The position numbers were made by a program, and so were the translations under genes. From Nocardiopsis ansamitocini (GTDB taxonomy: Bacteria > Actinomycetota > Actinomycetes > Streptosporangiales > Streptosporangiaceae): DNA of 64,000 nt. Below are positions 44,274-53,737 of this stretch, piece by piece. Under the pieces are notes generated by a model, which saw only the letters and a program-made list of their open reading frames with translations, ran no database searches and was not told the DNA's origin. Position 1 is the stretch's first letter. Each line of letters begins with the position of its first letter. The DNA is taken from contig NZ_BSQG01000003.1 in NCBI RefSeq assembly GCF_030268225.1, forward strand, positions 1 to 64,000. Direction: 5' to 3'.

Positions 44274-46736
44274 ATGAGTGACACGAAGTCCGGCGTGACG
44301 TTGCCCGTCCTGCCGCTTGACGACGACGTTGTTCTTCCCGGCATGGTCGTACCGGTCGACATTTCCGAGGCCGAGGTCAGTGCCGCGATCGAGGCGGCCC
44401 AGGCGGTGGAGTCCGCAGGGAAGGGGGCCGCGGGGCGTGCCGGGGGCAAACCGCGGGTGCTGATCGTGCCGCGGGTGGACGGCTCCTACACCGGCGTGGG
44501 TACCGTGGCGCTGATCGAGCAGGTCGGGCGCACCCCTGACGGAGACCCGGCCGCCGCATTGCGCGGCGTGGTCCGGGCGCGGGTCGGCGGCGTCACCACC
44601 GCTCCCGCGACCGCTGTCGGCCGGTCGTCGGGCGACGTGCTGTGGGTGGACGCGACCACCCACGACGACGCCGCCCCGGAAGGTGGCTATCCGGGCCGGG
44701 TCCAGGAGCTCGCCCGCGAGTACAAGACCCTGCTCACCACCTACCTGCAAAAGCGTGGCGCCTGGCAGATCCTGGACGGCGTCCAACAGATCGACGACGC
44801 CGGACTGCTCGCCGACCGTGGTGGCTACTCCCCGTTCCTCAAGACCGCCCAGAAGCTGGAGCTCCTGGAGACCTACGACGTTTCCGAGCGGCTGGGGCTG
44901 CTGGTCGAGTGGACCCGTGCCTACCTGGCCGAACTGGATGTCTCCGAGACCATCAACAAGGACGTCCAGGAGGGGGTGGACAAGCAGCAGCGCGAGTTCC
45001 TGCTGAGGCGCCAGATGGAGGCCGTGCGCAAGGAACTCAACGAGCTGTCGGGCAAGCCGGGCAGCGAGGAGGAGGACTACCGCGGACGCGTCGAGGCGGC
45101 TGCGCTGCCCGAACACGTCGCGAAGGCTGCCCTCGCCGAGGTGGACAAGCTGGAGCGGGCCGGTGACTCCTCGCCGGAGGCGGGCTGGATCCGCACCTGG
45201 CTCGACACCGTCCTGGACATGCCCTGGAACGAGCGCACCACCGACGCCTACGGCATAGGCGAGGCACGTGGTGTTCTCGACGCCGACCACTCCGGCCTGG
45301 ACGACGTCAAGGACCGCATCATCGAGTACCTGGCGGTGCGCAAGCGCCGCGAGGAGAAGGGGCTGGGCGTCATCGGCGGTCGGCGCAGTGGTGCGGTGCT
45401 CGCCCTGGTGGGGCCGCCCGGAGTCGGCAAGACCTCGCTCGGTGAGAGCGTGGCGCGTGCCATGGGTCGCTCCTTCACCCGGGTCGCCCTCGGCGGGGTG
45501 CGCGACGAGGCCGAGATCCGTGGCCACCGCCGGACCTACGTCGGCGCGCTCCCGGGCCGGATCGTGCGGGCCGTCAAGGAGGCCGGGACGATGAACCCGG
45601 TCGTGCTGTTGGACGAGATCGACAAGGTCGGCAGCGACTACCGGGGAGACCCCAGCGCAGCACTGCTGGAGGTGCTCGACCCCGCGCAGAACCACACCTT
45701 CCGCGACCACTATCTGGAGGTCGACCTCGACCTCTCCGACGTGGTCTTCCTCGCCACGGCGAACGCCCTGGACACGATCCCCGGCCCGCTGCTGGACCGG
45801 ATGGAACTGGTGGAGCTGGACGGCTACACCGAGGACGAGAAGGTCGTCATCGCCCGGGACCACCTGCTGCCCCGTCAGTTGGAGAAGGCCGGCCTGGACG
45901 CCTCCGAGGCCGCGCTCACCGAGGACGCGCTGCGTCTGATCGCGGGGGAGTACACCCGGGAGGCGGGGGTGCGCTCGCTGGAGCGCTCCATCGCCCGTGT
46001 GCTGCGCAAGGCAGCGGCCTCCGTCGCACTGGGTGAGCGGGAGCTGCCGCTCACCGTCGACGCCGCAGACCTGCCCGACTACATCGGCAGGCCGCGCCAC
46101 ACACCCGAGTCCGCCGAGCGGGTGTCCGTCCCCGGTGTCGCCACCGGGCTTGCGGTGACCGGGGCGGGCGGTGACGTGCTCTTCGTCGAGGCGTCGCTGG
46201 CCGACGCCGAATCGGGGGCCAGTGGACTGTCGCTGACCGGTCAGCTCGGCGACGTCATGAAGGAGTCCGCGCAGATCGCGCTGTCCTATCTGCGATCACG
46301 CGGTGCCGAGCTGGAACTTCCGGTCGGTGACCTCAAGGAACGGGGGGTGCACATCCACGTTCCTGCGGGAGCGATCCCCAAGGACGGCCCCAGCGCGGGC
46401 GTCACGATGACGACGGCCTTGGCTTCCCTGCTCTCGGGGCGTCCAGCTCGCTCGGACGTGGCGATGACCGGAGAGGTCTCCCTGACGGGCCGGGTGCTGC
46501 CGATCGGCGGGGTCAAGCAGAAGCTGCTCGCCGCGCATCGGGCGGGCATCGGCACGGTGCTCATCCCGGCACGCAACGAGCCCGATCTGGACGATGTGCC
46601 CGATGAGGTGCTGGAGCAGCTCACTGTCCACCCGGTCAGCGACGTGCGGGAGGTACTCGCCCTCGCGCTGGAGCCCGCGCACAGCACGCAGACGGTTGCG
46701 GTGCAAGAGGGGTCAGGAGCAGCAGCCTCCGCGTGA
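44274..46736 (+). CDS. lon: ATP-dependent protease Lon
   Basis: An 820-residue LonA protease that unfolds and degrades damaged proteins. N-terminal LAN domain (1-200), AAA+ module with Walker A GPPGVGKTSLGES (about residue 380), Walker B VVLLDEIDKVGSDY, and a C-terminal serine-lysine protease domain with catalytic Ser in PKDGPSAGVTMTT (about 707) and Lys in VKQKLLAAHRAG (about 749). Full length and intact. AAGGAGG precedes ATG 44274. The HAIR box upstream indicates HspR control. A 13-bp hairpin follows. Confidence 0.98.
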   Translation: MSDTKSGVTLPVLPLDDDVVLPGMVVPVDISEAEVSAAIEAAQAVESAGKGAAGRAGGKPRVLIVPRVDGSYTGVGTVALIEQVGRTPDGDPAAALRGVVRARVGGVTTAPATAVGRSSGDVLWVDATTHDDAAPEGGYPGRVQELAREYKTLLTTYLQKRGAWQILDGVQQIDDAGLLADRGGYSPFLKTAQKLELLETYDVSERLGLLVEWTRAYLAELDVSETINKDVQEGVDKQQREFLLRRQMEAVRKELNELSGKPGSEEEDYRGRVEAAALPEHVAKAALAEVDKLERAGDSSPEAGWIRTWLDTVLDMPWNERTTDAYGIGEARGVLDADHSGLDDVKDRIIEYLAVRKRREEKGLGVIGGRRSGAVLALVGPPGVGKTSLGESVARAMGRSFTRVALGGVRDEAEIRGHRRTYVGALPGRIVRAVKEAGTMNPVVLLDEIDKVGSDYRGDPSAALLEVLDPAQNHTFRDHYLEVDLDLSDVVFLATANALDTIPGPLLDRMELVELDGYTEDEKVVIARDHLLPRQLEKAGLDASEAALTEDALRLIAGEYTREAGVRSLERSIARVLRKAAASVALGERELPLTVDAADLPDYIGRPRHTPESAERVSVPGVATGLAVTGAGGDVLFVEASLADAESGASGLSLTGQLGDVMKESAQIALSYLRSRGAELELPVGDLKERGVHIHVPAGAIPKDGPSAGVTMTTALASLLSGRPARSDVAMTGEVSLTGRVLPIGGVKQKLLAAHRAGIGTVLIPARNEPDLDDVPDEVLEQLTVHPVSDVREVLALALEPAHSTQTVAVQEGSGAAASA

Positions 46737-46804
46737 TGGACCGACGGCTCTCCGGCCCCGGAGGTGCTCTCCGAGGACGCGTGGCCGCTGCCGAGCGAGT
46801 GGAC

Positions 46805-46835
46805 GCCGGGCCGCCGGGCAATCCGGCGGCCCGGC
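46805..46835 (+). terminator. Terminator of lon, 13-bp stem
   Basis: GCCGGGCCGCCGG (46805-46817) pairs perfectly with CCGGCGGCCCGGC (46823-46835) around a 5-nt loop. It lies 69 bases past the lon stop. The rest of the 325-bp gap (46737-47061) carries nothing I can identify beyond the promoter of the next gene. Confidence 0.85.
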
Positions 46836-47061
46836 CGTCGTAGGACCGATGGCTGTGTCGAACCGTTCACCACGACCGAGGAGCACCCCGTCCGCGCCGA
46901 ACCGCGCCGCACGTCGGCGGAGCCGTAGTAGCGGGCTCGACGGCCTGCCGTCGGCGGCCGGTCCTCCCGCCTCACCGCGTACAGCGATCGGGCAGCCGAA
47001 GCGGGGTCGTCGGTCGGGTGCCCGCCACGAGGGGAGCGGCGGTCTCCCATAAATTGGAGGG

Positions 47062-48141
47062 ATGACCACCGCTCACGACACCGACCCAGCCCTGCACGTC
47101 GCCCTGATCGGCTACGGCAAGGGCGGCGAGGTGTTCCACGCCCCGCTCATCGACGCCACCCCCGGGCTGCGGCTCTCGGCCGTGGTCACCGGCAACGACG
47201 AACGTGCGTCCGCTGTGCGCGACCGCTATCCCCGCACCGAGGTGATCGCCTCTGCGCAGGAGCTGTGGAAGCGTGCGGGTGAGTTCGAGATCGCCGTTGT
47301 CACCACGCCCAACGAGACCCACGCGCCGCTGGCGCGGGCAGCCCTGGACGCAGGGCTCGCCGTGGTCGTGGACAAGCCCTTCGCGCTCAGCCCGGTCGAG
47401 GCACGCGACCTCGCCGACCACGCGCAGCGTCTGGAACAGGTCCTCACGGTCTTTCAGAACCGCCGTTGGGACAGCGACTTCCTGACCCTGTGGCAACTCA
47501 TCGAACACGGCGAGCTCGGCCGAGTCCATAGGTTCGAGTCCCGGTTCGACCGCTGGCGTCCCCGGCCCAAGGGGTCCTGGCGCGAGAGCGGCCGGGTCGA
47601 ACAGGGAGCCGGCCTCCTCTACGACCTGGGGGCACACCTCATCGATCAGGCGGTCAACCTGTTCGGCCCGGTCGCCACCGTCTACGCCGAACTCGACTCC
47701 CGTCGTCCCGGTGTCGGCTCCGACGACGACACCTTCCTCGCCCTCACCCACCGCGGGGGCGTCCGGTCCCACCTGTGGATGAGCGCACTGGCGGCTCAGC
47801 TCGGCCCGCGCTTTCGGGTCCTGGGCGACCGCGCGGCGTTCACCGTCCACGGCCTTGACGGCCAGGAGGCCCGCCTGGGCGCCGGTGAGCGCCCGGGTGG
47901 ACCGGACTGGGGGCGGGAGCCCGAGTCCGCTTGGGGGCTGCTCGGGGTGGAGGGCGACGCCAAGCCCGTTCCCAGCGAGCGCGGCGACTACCCGGCTTTC
48001 TACGCGGGGGTGCGCGACTCGGTGGGCGAGGGGGAGCCATTGCCCGTGGAACTCCACGAGGTGGTGCACGGCCTGGACGTGATCGAGGCGGCTTTGCGCA
48101 GTGCCCGTACCGGTCAGGTCGTCCAGGTACGGGAGGGCTGA
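47062..48141 (+). CDS. Gfo/Idh/MocA family oxidoreductase
   Basis: A 359-residue NAD(P)-dependent sugar oxidoreductase. The Rossmann start reads HVALIGYGKGGEVFHAPLI (G-x-G-x-x-G with a one-residue shift); the catalytic-lysine block is VVDKPFALSPVEA and the second domain carries GAGLLYDLGAHLIDQAVNLFG with the typical Asp-x-x-x-His pair. Substrate, perhaps an inositol or a keto-sugar, is not readable. The ATG is very close to a GGAGGG ribosome site. It is convergent with the LysR gene. Confidence 0.93.
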   Translation: MTTAHDTDPALHVALIGYGKGGEVFHAPLIDATPGLRLSAVVTGNDERASAVRDRYPRTEVIASAQELWKRAGEFEIAVVTTPNETHAPLARAALDAGLAVVVDKPFALSPVEARDLADHAQRLEQVLTVFQNRRWDSDFLTLWQLIEHGELGRVHRFESRFDRWRPRPKGSWRESGRVEQGAGLLYDLGAHLIDQAVNLFGPVATVYAELDSRRPGVGSDDDTFLALTHRGGVRSHLWMSALAAQLGPRFRVLGDRAAFTVHGLDGQEARLGAGERPGGPDWGREPESAWGLLGVEGDAKPVPSERGDYPAFYAGVRDSVGEGEPLPVELHEVVHGLDVIEAALRSARTGQVVQVREG

Positions 48142-48157
48142 TCCACAACGGGCGGGC

Positions 48158-49081
48158 TCACCCCAGGCCCTCGGCCAGCAGGCGCGGCCCCTCGTTGATC
48201 ACGAAGGACCGGAAGGCCGCCACCGCCGGGGTCTCGGTCTGGCCGATGCGTCGCACCAGGCCGATCGTGCGGTGGGCGCCGGGAGTGTCGATCGCCAGTT
48301 CCGCGGTCCCCGGCAGCAGGCCGTGCGGGTGGGCCGGCAGCACCGCCACGCCCAGCCCGGCCGCCACCAGACCGCGGACGGTGTGGGTCTCGTCACCCTC
48401 GAAGGCCACCTGGGGTTCGAACCCTGCCCGGTGGCACAGCTCGTCGGTGAGGTGGCGCAGGCCGCGACCGTGCTTGAGCGCGATCAGGGGTTCGGTCGCC
48501 ACCACGGTGAAACCGACCCGGTCGCGCTGGGCCAGCGGATGGGAGTCCGGGACCACCAGTCGCAACGGCTGACGGTGCAGCATGTGCTCCTCCAGGTCGG
48601 GCTCCCCGGGCAGAGGAGAGGTCAGCGCCACGTCCACCGACCCCTCGCGCAGTCGTCCGACCGACGCCGCCCACACGTCCTGGAACAGTGTGAAGCGCGC
48701 TTCGGGGTAGCGCTGGCGGAACCCGCGGATCAGTGCGGGCACCACCTCGGCTCCCAGGGTCGGGAGGAAGGCCAGGGTGACCGTCGTCGCCGTTGCCTCG
48801 GCCACTTCGCGTCCGCCCGCTGCCAAGGCGTTGAGAGCGCGCCGCGCGTGTGGGAGGAGAACCGCTCCCGCCCTGGTCAGGCGTACCCCGCGTCCGGTTC
48901 GTTCGACGAGGACCACCCCCAGCTCCTCCTGGAGCCGGGCCAGGGAACGGCTCACGGTCGGTTGGGGAACGCCCAGCTCCTCGGCGGCGCGAGTGATGTG
49001 TTCGGTGCGTGCAACTGCTTCAAACGTGCGCAGTCGGGGGGCAAGAACCCGGGTGATCAAGGCGGTGTCGTGATCATTCAT
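48158..49081 (-). CDS. LysR family transcriptional regulator
   Basis: A 307-residue LysR regulator. N-terminal HTH: LRTFEAVARTEHITRAAEELGVPQPTVSRSLARLQEELGV; the rest is the substrate-binding domain with LPGEPDLEEHMLHRQPLRLVV. It is transcribed away from the MFS gene with 69 bases between them, the classic arrangement for LysR control of an adjacent transporter; LysR operators T-N11-A are expected in this AT-rich gap. The effector is unknown. Confidence 0.95.
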   Translation of the reverse strand: MNDHDTALITRVLAPRLRTFEAVARTEHITRAAEELGVPQPTVSRSLARLQEELGVVLVERTGRGVRLTRAGAVLLPHARRALNALAAGGREVAEATATTVTLAFLPTLGAEVVPALIRGFRQRYPEARFTLFQDVWAASVGRLREGSVDVALTSPLPGEPDLEEHMLHRQPLRLVVPDSHPLAQRDRVGFTVVATEPLIALKHGRGLRHLTDELCHRAGFEPQVAFEGDETHTVRGLVAAGLGVAVLPAHPHGLLPGTAELAIDTPGAHRTIGLVRRIGQTETPAVAAFRSFVINEGPRLLAEGLG

Positions 49082-49150
49082 GTAAAACAGTATGAACTAT
49101 CTGCAACTCATGCATTAGACGTATTGATTCATGCTTTCTATGGTCGGAAG

Positions 49151-50371
49151 GTGACCCGAACCAGCGCTGCTCCGCCCGCACCTGGCCAGACCGGATACCG
49201 CGTCGGCAGCAAGGACTACCGACGCGTCGTGACGGCCATGGTCGCCGCGGGGGTCGCGACCTTCGCCCAGTTGTACGCGGTGCAGGCGGTACTGCCGGGG
49301 ATTGCCGTGGCCTTCGACGCCTCGGCCTCGGCCGCCGCCCTCGCGGTCTCTCTCGCCACCGGTGGCCTGGCGGGGTTCGTCCTGGTCTGGAGCGGGATCG
49401 CCGATCGGTTCGGCCGGGTCCCGGTGATGACCGGGGCGTTGGTGGTGTCCACGCTGCTGGGTTCCGCGGCTCCCTTCGCCCATGAGCTGTGGCTGCTTCT
49501 GGTCCTGCGCGCGCTTCAAGGGGCAGCCCTCGGCGGGTTGCCCGCGGTTGCCGTCGCCTACCTGGCCGAGCGGATCCACCCGAGCGACCTCGGGCGGGCC
49601 GTTGGTCTCTACATCGCGGGCAACACCCTGGGCGGAATGAGTGGCCGGCTCGTGGCCGGAGCGGTCGCCGATCTCGGCGGTTGGCGGTGGGGAGTGGGCG
49701 CCGACGCCGCGCTGGGCATGCTCACCCTCGTCGTCTTCTACGTCGCGATCCCACGTTCCGGTTCCCTTCCGCAGAGCTCGGGCGAGGGCTCCGGCCGGGG
49801 GCTGGCCTCCCGACTGGGCGCGAGCCTGCGCGACCCCGTGCTGCTGGGCCTCTATGCCCAGGCCCTGCTCTTGATGGGTGCCTTCGTCACCGTCTACAAC
49901 TTCCTGGGTTTCCGATTGCTCGCGCCCCCTTTCGGGGTGTCGCAGACGGTGGTGGCGCTACTGTTCACCGCCTACCTGGCGGGGATGCTCAGCTCCTCGG
50001 TGGCCGGCTGGCTCGTCGATCGGGTCGGTCGGTACCGGGTGTTGCTGCTCGCCGCCGTGGCAATGGCCCTGGCTGCCGCGGTGCTCGCCCTCCCCCTGCT
50101 GGGGCTGGTCGTCCCAGGGTTGGTGCTCTTCACCTTCTCCTTCTTCGCAGCCCATGCCACCGCATCGGCGTGGGTGGGGCAGCGGGCGACTTTCGCCCGG
50201 GCCCAGGCCGCGGCGCTGTATACCCTCGCCTACTACCTGGGATCGAGCCTTTTCGGCTGGCTCGGCGGCGTCGTCTACGACCGGCTCGGCTGGACCGGGA
50301 TGAGCGCCTATGTAGTGGTGCTGTGCGCAGCCGCACTGCTGTGCGGGCTGCCACTGCGTGCGCGGCGCTGA
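49151..50371 (+). CDS. MFS transporter (drug/sugar efflux type)
   Basis: A 406-residue major facilitator with about twelve transmembrane helices. Loop 2-3 motif A is present as GIADRFGRVPVMTG; the second half repeats it as WLVDRVGRYRVLL. The helix-4 Arg in VLRALQGAALGGLPAVAVAYLAE is typical of drug/H+ antiporters (YajR/AraJ-like). GTG 49151 follows GGAAG closely. It is divergent from lysR, so that gene is likely its regulator. The cargo is unknown. Confidence 0.93.
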   Translation: MTRTSAAPPAPGQTGYRVGSKDYRRVVTAMVAAGVATFAQLYAVQAVLPGIAVAFDASASAAALAVSLATGGLAGFVLVWSGIADRFGRVPVMTGALVVSTLLGSAAPFAHELWLLLVLRALQGAALGGLPAVAVAYLAERIHPSDLGRAVGLYIAGNTLGGMSGRLVAGAVADLGGWRWGVGADAALGMLTLVVFYVAIPRSGSLPQSSGEGSGRGLASRLGASLRDPVLLGLYAQALLLMGAFVTVYNFLGFRLLAPPFGVSQTVVALLFTAYLAGMLSSSVAGWLVDRVGRYRVLLLAAVAMALAAAVLALPLLGLVVPGLVLFTFSFFAAHATASAWVGQRATFARAQAAALYTLAYYLGSSLFGWLGGVVYDRLGWTGMSAYVVVLCAAALLCGLPLRARR

Positions 50372-50397
50372 CGCCCACCTGGCGCGCCTGCTGCCCG

Positions 50398-51120
50398 TCA
50401 GCGGGTGGTGCGTTCCCCGCCATTGACCGCTATCACCTGGCCGGTGATCTGACGAGCGGTGTCGGAGGCGAGGAAGTGCACCGTGCCGGCGACGTCTTCC
50501 GGAGTGCCCGCGCGTCCCGTGCTCGCAGCAAAGATCAGCGCGTCCCGGTGCTGGTCGGTGAGCCGGTCCCGGAAGAACTCGGTGCCGGCGATGTAACCGG
50601 GCGACACCACGTTCGCCGTGATGCCGCGCGGGCCCAGTTCGGCGGCCAGGCTGATGTTCCACGCCGCGAGGCCTGCCTTGGCGGCGCCGTAGGATCCGGC
50701 CGCCTTGTCCGCGGCGATCGAGCCGATACTGATCACCGTGCCGCCACCGGTGAGGCGGTCGCTCACCGCTGTGGTCATCAGTACGGCCGTGATCAGGTTG
50801 GCATCGAGATTGGCCCGCCAGTTCGCCGCGACCGCGGCGAGGTCGGCCGCCTCGGGACGGTCGAAGTCGGTGTTGCCGCCGGCGCAGTTCACCAGTACGT
50901 CGACGGGGCCCAGCCCCGTGGCGAACCTGCTGACCTGATCGGCGTCGGCCGCGTCGCACGCAGCGGCGCGTACTCCCGCGCCCAGGTCCTCGACGACCGA
51001 CTCAAGGGGGCCGTGGCGGCGCCCGGTGATGATGACCGAGTCGCCTGTGTGGGCAAATGCGGCTGCCACGGCGCGGCCGATCCCGGTGCCACCACCGGTG
51101 ACGATGACTGTTCGCTGCAC
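50398..51120 (-). CDS. SDR family oxidoreductase
   Basis: A 240-residue short-chain dehydrogenase. NAD(P) site VTGGGTGIGRAVAAAFA, NAG-like NCAGG, catalytic Ser in VISIGSIA, Tyr-x-x-x-Lys in GSYGAAKAGLAAWN; the C-terminal GRAGTPEDVAGTVHFLASD fits the FabG-like group. The GTG start has GAGGAGAAA upstream. It is divergent from the MarR gene across 72 bases holding two palindromic operators, so MarR probably regulates it. Substrate unknown. Confidence 0.95.
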   Translation of the reverse strand: MQRTVIVTGGGTGIGRAVAAAFAHTGDSVIITGRRHGPLESVVEDLGAGVRAAACDAADADQVSRFATGLGPVDVLVNCAGGNTDFDRPEAADLAAVAANWRANLDANLITAVLMTTAVSDRLTGGGTVISIGSIAADKAAGSYGAAKAGLAAWNISLAAELGPRGITANVVSPGYIAGTEFFRDRLTDQHRDALIFAASTGRAGTPEDVAGTVHFLASDTARQITGQVIAVNGGERTTR

Positions 51121-51141
51121 AGGGTTTCTCCTCAGGTATCG

Positions 51142-51178
51142 TTTAGGGCTAAATGGCAACATATCATTTAGCTCTAAA
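51142..51178. promoter_or_regulatory. Two TTTAG-N2-CTAAA operators
   Basis: TTTAGGGCTAAA (51142-51153) and TTTAGCTCTAAA (51167-51178) are two copies of the same palindrome, 25 bp centre to centre, in the divergent region between the SDR and the marR gene. They fit binding sites for the MarR encoded next to them, allowing it to govern both directions. Confidence 0.88.
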
Positions 51179-51192
51179 ACAAAAGGAACGTG

Positions 51193-51744
51193 ATGAGCGG
51201 CAACCTGGATCCGACCGACCCGATCGACGACATCGCCCTTTCCTGGTCGCGCGAACGCCCCGGGACACCGATCGAGGGGATCGGTATCGTCACCCGCATC
51301 TGGCATGCCGCCAAACTGCTCGGGGAGGAGCGGCGGCGGGTACTCGCCGCCGCGGGGGCGGATCCGGCGACCCTCGACCTGCTCAGCGTGCTGCGCCGCA
51401 ACGGTCCGCCCTACCGGTTGACCACCCGCGCACTCGCCGAACGCACCATGGTGACCCCCGGAGCGATCTCCCAGCGCGTCGCCCGCGCCGAACGCGACGG
51501 TCTGGTCGTGCGCCAGCCGCACGACGACGGATCGAGAGCGGTCGTCGTCACGCTCACCCCAAGCGGTCACGAACTGGTCGAGCGCCTTGTGGACGAGGTG
51601 CTCAGTCGTGAGGCCGCCCTGGTCGCCGGGCTCACCCCGGACCAGCAGGCGGCCCTCACCGCCCTGCTGCGCGCCCTCCTCGCCGACCTGCACGGCGCGC
51701 TGGGGGTCCAGCCCCCCTCGCACGTCGGTACCGGCGACCTCTGA
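51193..51744 (+). CDS. MarR family transcriptional regulator
   Basis: A 183-residue winged-helix regulator. Core: LDLLSVLRRNGPPYRLTTRALAERTMVTPGAISQRVARAERDGLVVRQPHDDGSRAVVVTLT (residues 58-120), where the recognition helix and the D-x-R-wing are intact. ATG 51193 has AAAGGA five bases upstream; GTG 51190 is alternative. It is expected to bind the two TTTAG-N2-CTAAA sites and repress itself and the divergent SDR until a small ligand binds. The following 259 bp contain no supported gene. Confidence 0.95.
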   Translation: MSGNLDPTDPIDDIALSWSRERPGTPIEGIGIVTRIWHAAKLLGEERRRVLAAAGADPATLDLLSVLRRNGPPYRLTTRALAERTMVTPGAISQRVARAERDGLVVRQPHDDGSRAVVVTLTPSGHELVERLVDEVLSREAALVAGLTPDQQAALTALLRALLADLHGALGVQPPSHVGTGDL

Positions 51745-52003
51745 CCCCGCCGAGACGTGTCGCTGCCCCTCCTGCCGGTGGTCCAGGTGGTCGGCCCGCA
51801 CACGAGTTCTTCCCGAGCAGGGGACTCGGGCCGGCCGGCTTCTCGCCCAACCGCCTCCTGTGCCGTGCAAGCGCCCCCGGGGTCCACGGCCACGCCCCGG
51901 CGGAGCCGCGCGACCGGCCCAACGGCACCCCTGCGCGCAACGGACGACGAAGAACCTCGGGCATCCGGTCTGCGTTCTCACCGGGGCAGCGCTTTTGTGC
52001 ACT

Positions 52004-53383
52004 ATGAATAGTCGGGTGGCACAGGTTCTCGTCATCGCAGACGATCTCACCGGAGCGAACGCGACCGGGGCGCGCTTCGCGCGCTCCGGCCATCGTGTCG
52101 CGACCGTCGCGCCGGAGCACGTCACCCGCGCGGCGGAGGACTACGACGTCGTCATCGCCAACCTCGACAGCCGGCACATGCCGGCCGAGCAGGCCATGGA
52201 CCTCGTCGTCGACGTGATCGAGGCCGTCTGGCCGGTCGGCCTGGTCGTCAAACGGGTGGACACCACGCTGCGCGGCAACATCGGTGCAGAGACGGAAGCG
52301 GCCTGGCAGACTCTGCGCGACCGGTATCCCGCCGCCACCCGGGTGCGAATCCTGATGGCCCCGGCCTTCCCCTCCTCGGGGCGCACCACCTCCGGTGGGA
52401 TCCAACTGCTCGACGGCGTCCCGCTCGAGCGCACCGAACTCGCCCTGGACCCGATCAGCCCGGTGGGAACGGGGGCCGTGGCCGACGTCCTCGCCCGTCA
52501 GACCACCCTTGCGGTGCGTCACGTACCGGTCCGTCAGGTCACCCGGGACCTTCTCGCCGCGGAGCTCTCCGCAGGTGACGAGCCGGTGGTCCTCTGCGAC
52601 GCACTCACCGAGCCCTACCTTGCCGACCTGGCCGAGGCGGCAGCGCAGGCCAGCCGTGAGCAGGGCATCGTCTGGCTCGTCGTGGACTCCGGGCCCACCG
52701 GTGCGCTGCTCGCCGAGGCGCTGCACCTGCGGGGGGAGAGCAACGTCACGGGGCCGCTGCTGGCCGTCGTGGGAAGCGCCACCGACCTGTCGCACCGTCA
52801 ACTGGCGGCCGTCGCCCGCAGCGGCCCCGCGCGGTTCATCGACGTCGACGCCGAAGCACTGGCCGGCGGTGCTCCGGAGTATGCCGAAGAGGTGCTGGCA
52901 TCCCTGGTCGACGCGCTCACCACGTACGTGTTCCCCGACGTGGTCATCATGCGCACCACCCTGTCGGCCACCGAACTGGCGTCGCTTCCGATGCGTACGC
53001 GCCACACCCTGCCGGGCCTGTTGGCCGGCCTCGTCGCCAGGGCCGTCCACGACGCCGAGCACGAGGCGGGCCCCGCAGGGAGGCCCAGCGGGCTGTTCAC
53101 CAGTGGCGGGGACGTCACCTCAGCGGTCCTGGACCAACTGGGGGTACATGCCTTCGAGGTCGGCGGTGAGGTCCTGCCGCTGGTGGTGCACGGTGTGGTG
53201 GCGGGCGGTCCTCTGGACGGGGCACCCCTGGTGACCAAGGGCGGAATGGTCGGTGAGGACACGGCCGTCCTGGAGTGCCTCGGCCGCTTGCGCCGCGCCG
53301 TCCAGGCCCGCCTGCGCACCGTGCGCTCGGAGGTCTCCGAACACGTGCTGTTCGCGGTTGAGGACGCGCACGGCCCGGGGTGA
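52004..53383 (+). CDS. Four-carbon acid sugar kinase family protein (DUF1537)
   Basis: A 459-residue protein of the OtnK/DtnK type that phosphorylates C4 acid sugars. N-terminal block VLVIADDLTGANATGARFA, middle VKRVDTTLRGNIGAETEA and C-terminal nucleotide part FTSGGDVTSAVLDQLG and VTKGGMVGED are all present. The usual partner genes (pdxA2, aldolase, DUF1537-linked isomerase) are absent, so the pathway is incomplete here. No clear ribosome site stands before ATG 52004 or GTG 52016, so the start is uncertain and the message may be leaderless. Confidence 0.88.
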   Translation: MNSRVAQVLVIADDLTGANATGARFARSGHRVATVAPEHVTRAAEDYDVVIANLDSRHMPAEQAMDLVVDVIEAVWPVGLVVKRVDTTLRGNIGAETEAAWQTLRDRYPAATRVRILMAPAFPSSGRTTSGGIQLLDGVPLERTELALDPISPVGTGAVADVLARQTTLAVRHVPVRQVTRDLLAAELSAGDEPVVLCDALTEPYLADLAEAAAQASREQGIVWLVVDSGPTGALLAEALHLRGESNVTGPLLAVVGSATDLSHRQLAAVARSGPARFIDVDAEALAGGAPEYAEEVLASLVDALTTYVFPDVVIMRTTLSATELASLPMRTRHTLPGLLAGLVARAVHDAEHEAGPAGRPSGLFTSGGDVTSAVLDQLGVHAFEVGGEVLPLVVHGVVAGGPLDGAPLVTKGGMVGEDTAVLECLGRLRRAVQARLRTVRSEVSEHVLFAVEDAHGPG

Positions 53384-53460
53384 GAGTCCCACCCATCCGT
53401 GGGGCCCGGCGGCTCCGAATACGTCTTCGGCGGCACTACTTCCAGGAGAGGCGGGAAACC

Positions 53461-53649
53461 ATGAAGAGCTGGGTCCTGATCGGGATCGGCGCGTTGTGCG
53501 TCCTCATCGGTGCGGTGTGGGGCCTCCAGGGATGGGGCTACCTCCAAGGAAGCGTCATGACCGGTGTCACCCTGTGGGGCATCGTCGGCCCCGTGGTCCT
53601 GGTAGCCGGTCTCGGCCTGCTGGTGTGGGGGATCCGCGCCCGGCGCTGA
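53461..53649 (+). CDS. Small two-segment membrane protein
   Basis: A 62-residue protein with hydrophobic segments WVLIGIGALCVLIGAVWGLQG (residues 4-24) and LWGIVGPVVLVAGLGLLVWGI (about 38-58) and a basic tail RARR. CAGGAGAGGCGG lies before the ATG. It is like other short actinobacterial membrane proteins of unknown function. It lies between the DUF1537 kinase and adenosine deaminase genes, 77 and 88 bases from them, with no evident role. Confidence 0.75.
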   Translation: MKSWVLIGIGALCVLIGAVWGLQGWGYLQGSVMTGVTLWGIVGPVVLVAGLGLLVWGIRARR

Positions 53650-53737
53650 CCGAGGGCTGCGCCACGGGGGATCCTGGACTACAATCCGGGAAATTTACCC
53701 ACGTCACCGCGGTGTCCTCGGTGGCGAGAGGAGGACG

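Noticed and set aside
44214-46100. Minus-strand frame of about 630 codons over lon
   Set aside because: Antisense to Lon, whose motifs are complete; coding signal belongs to lon.
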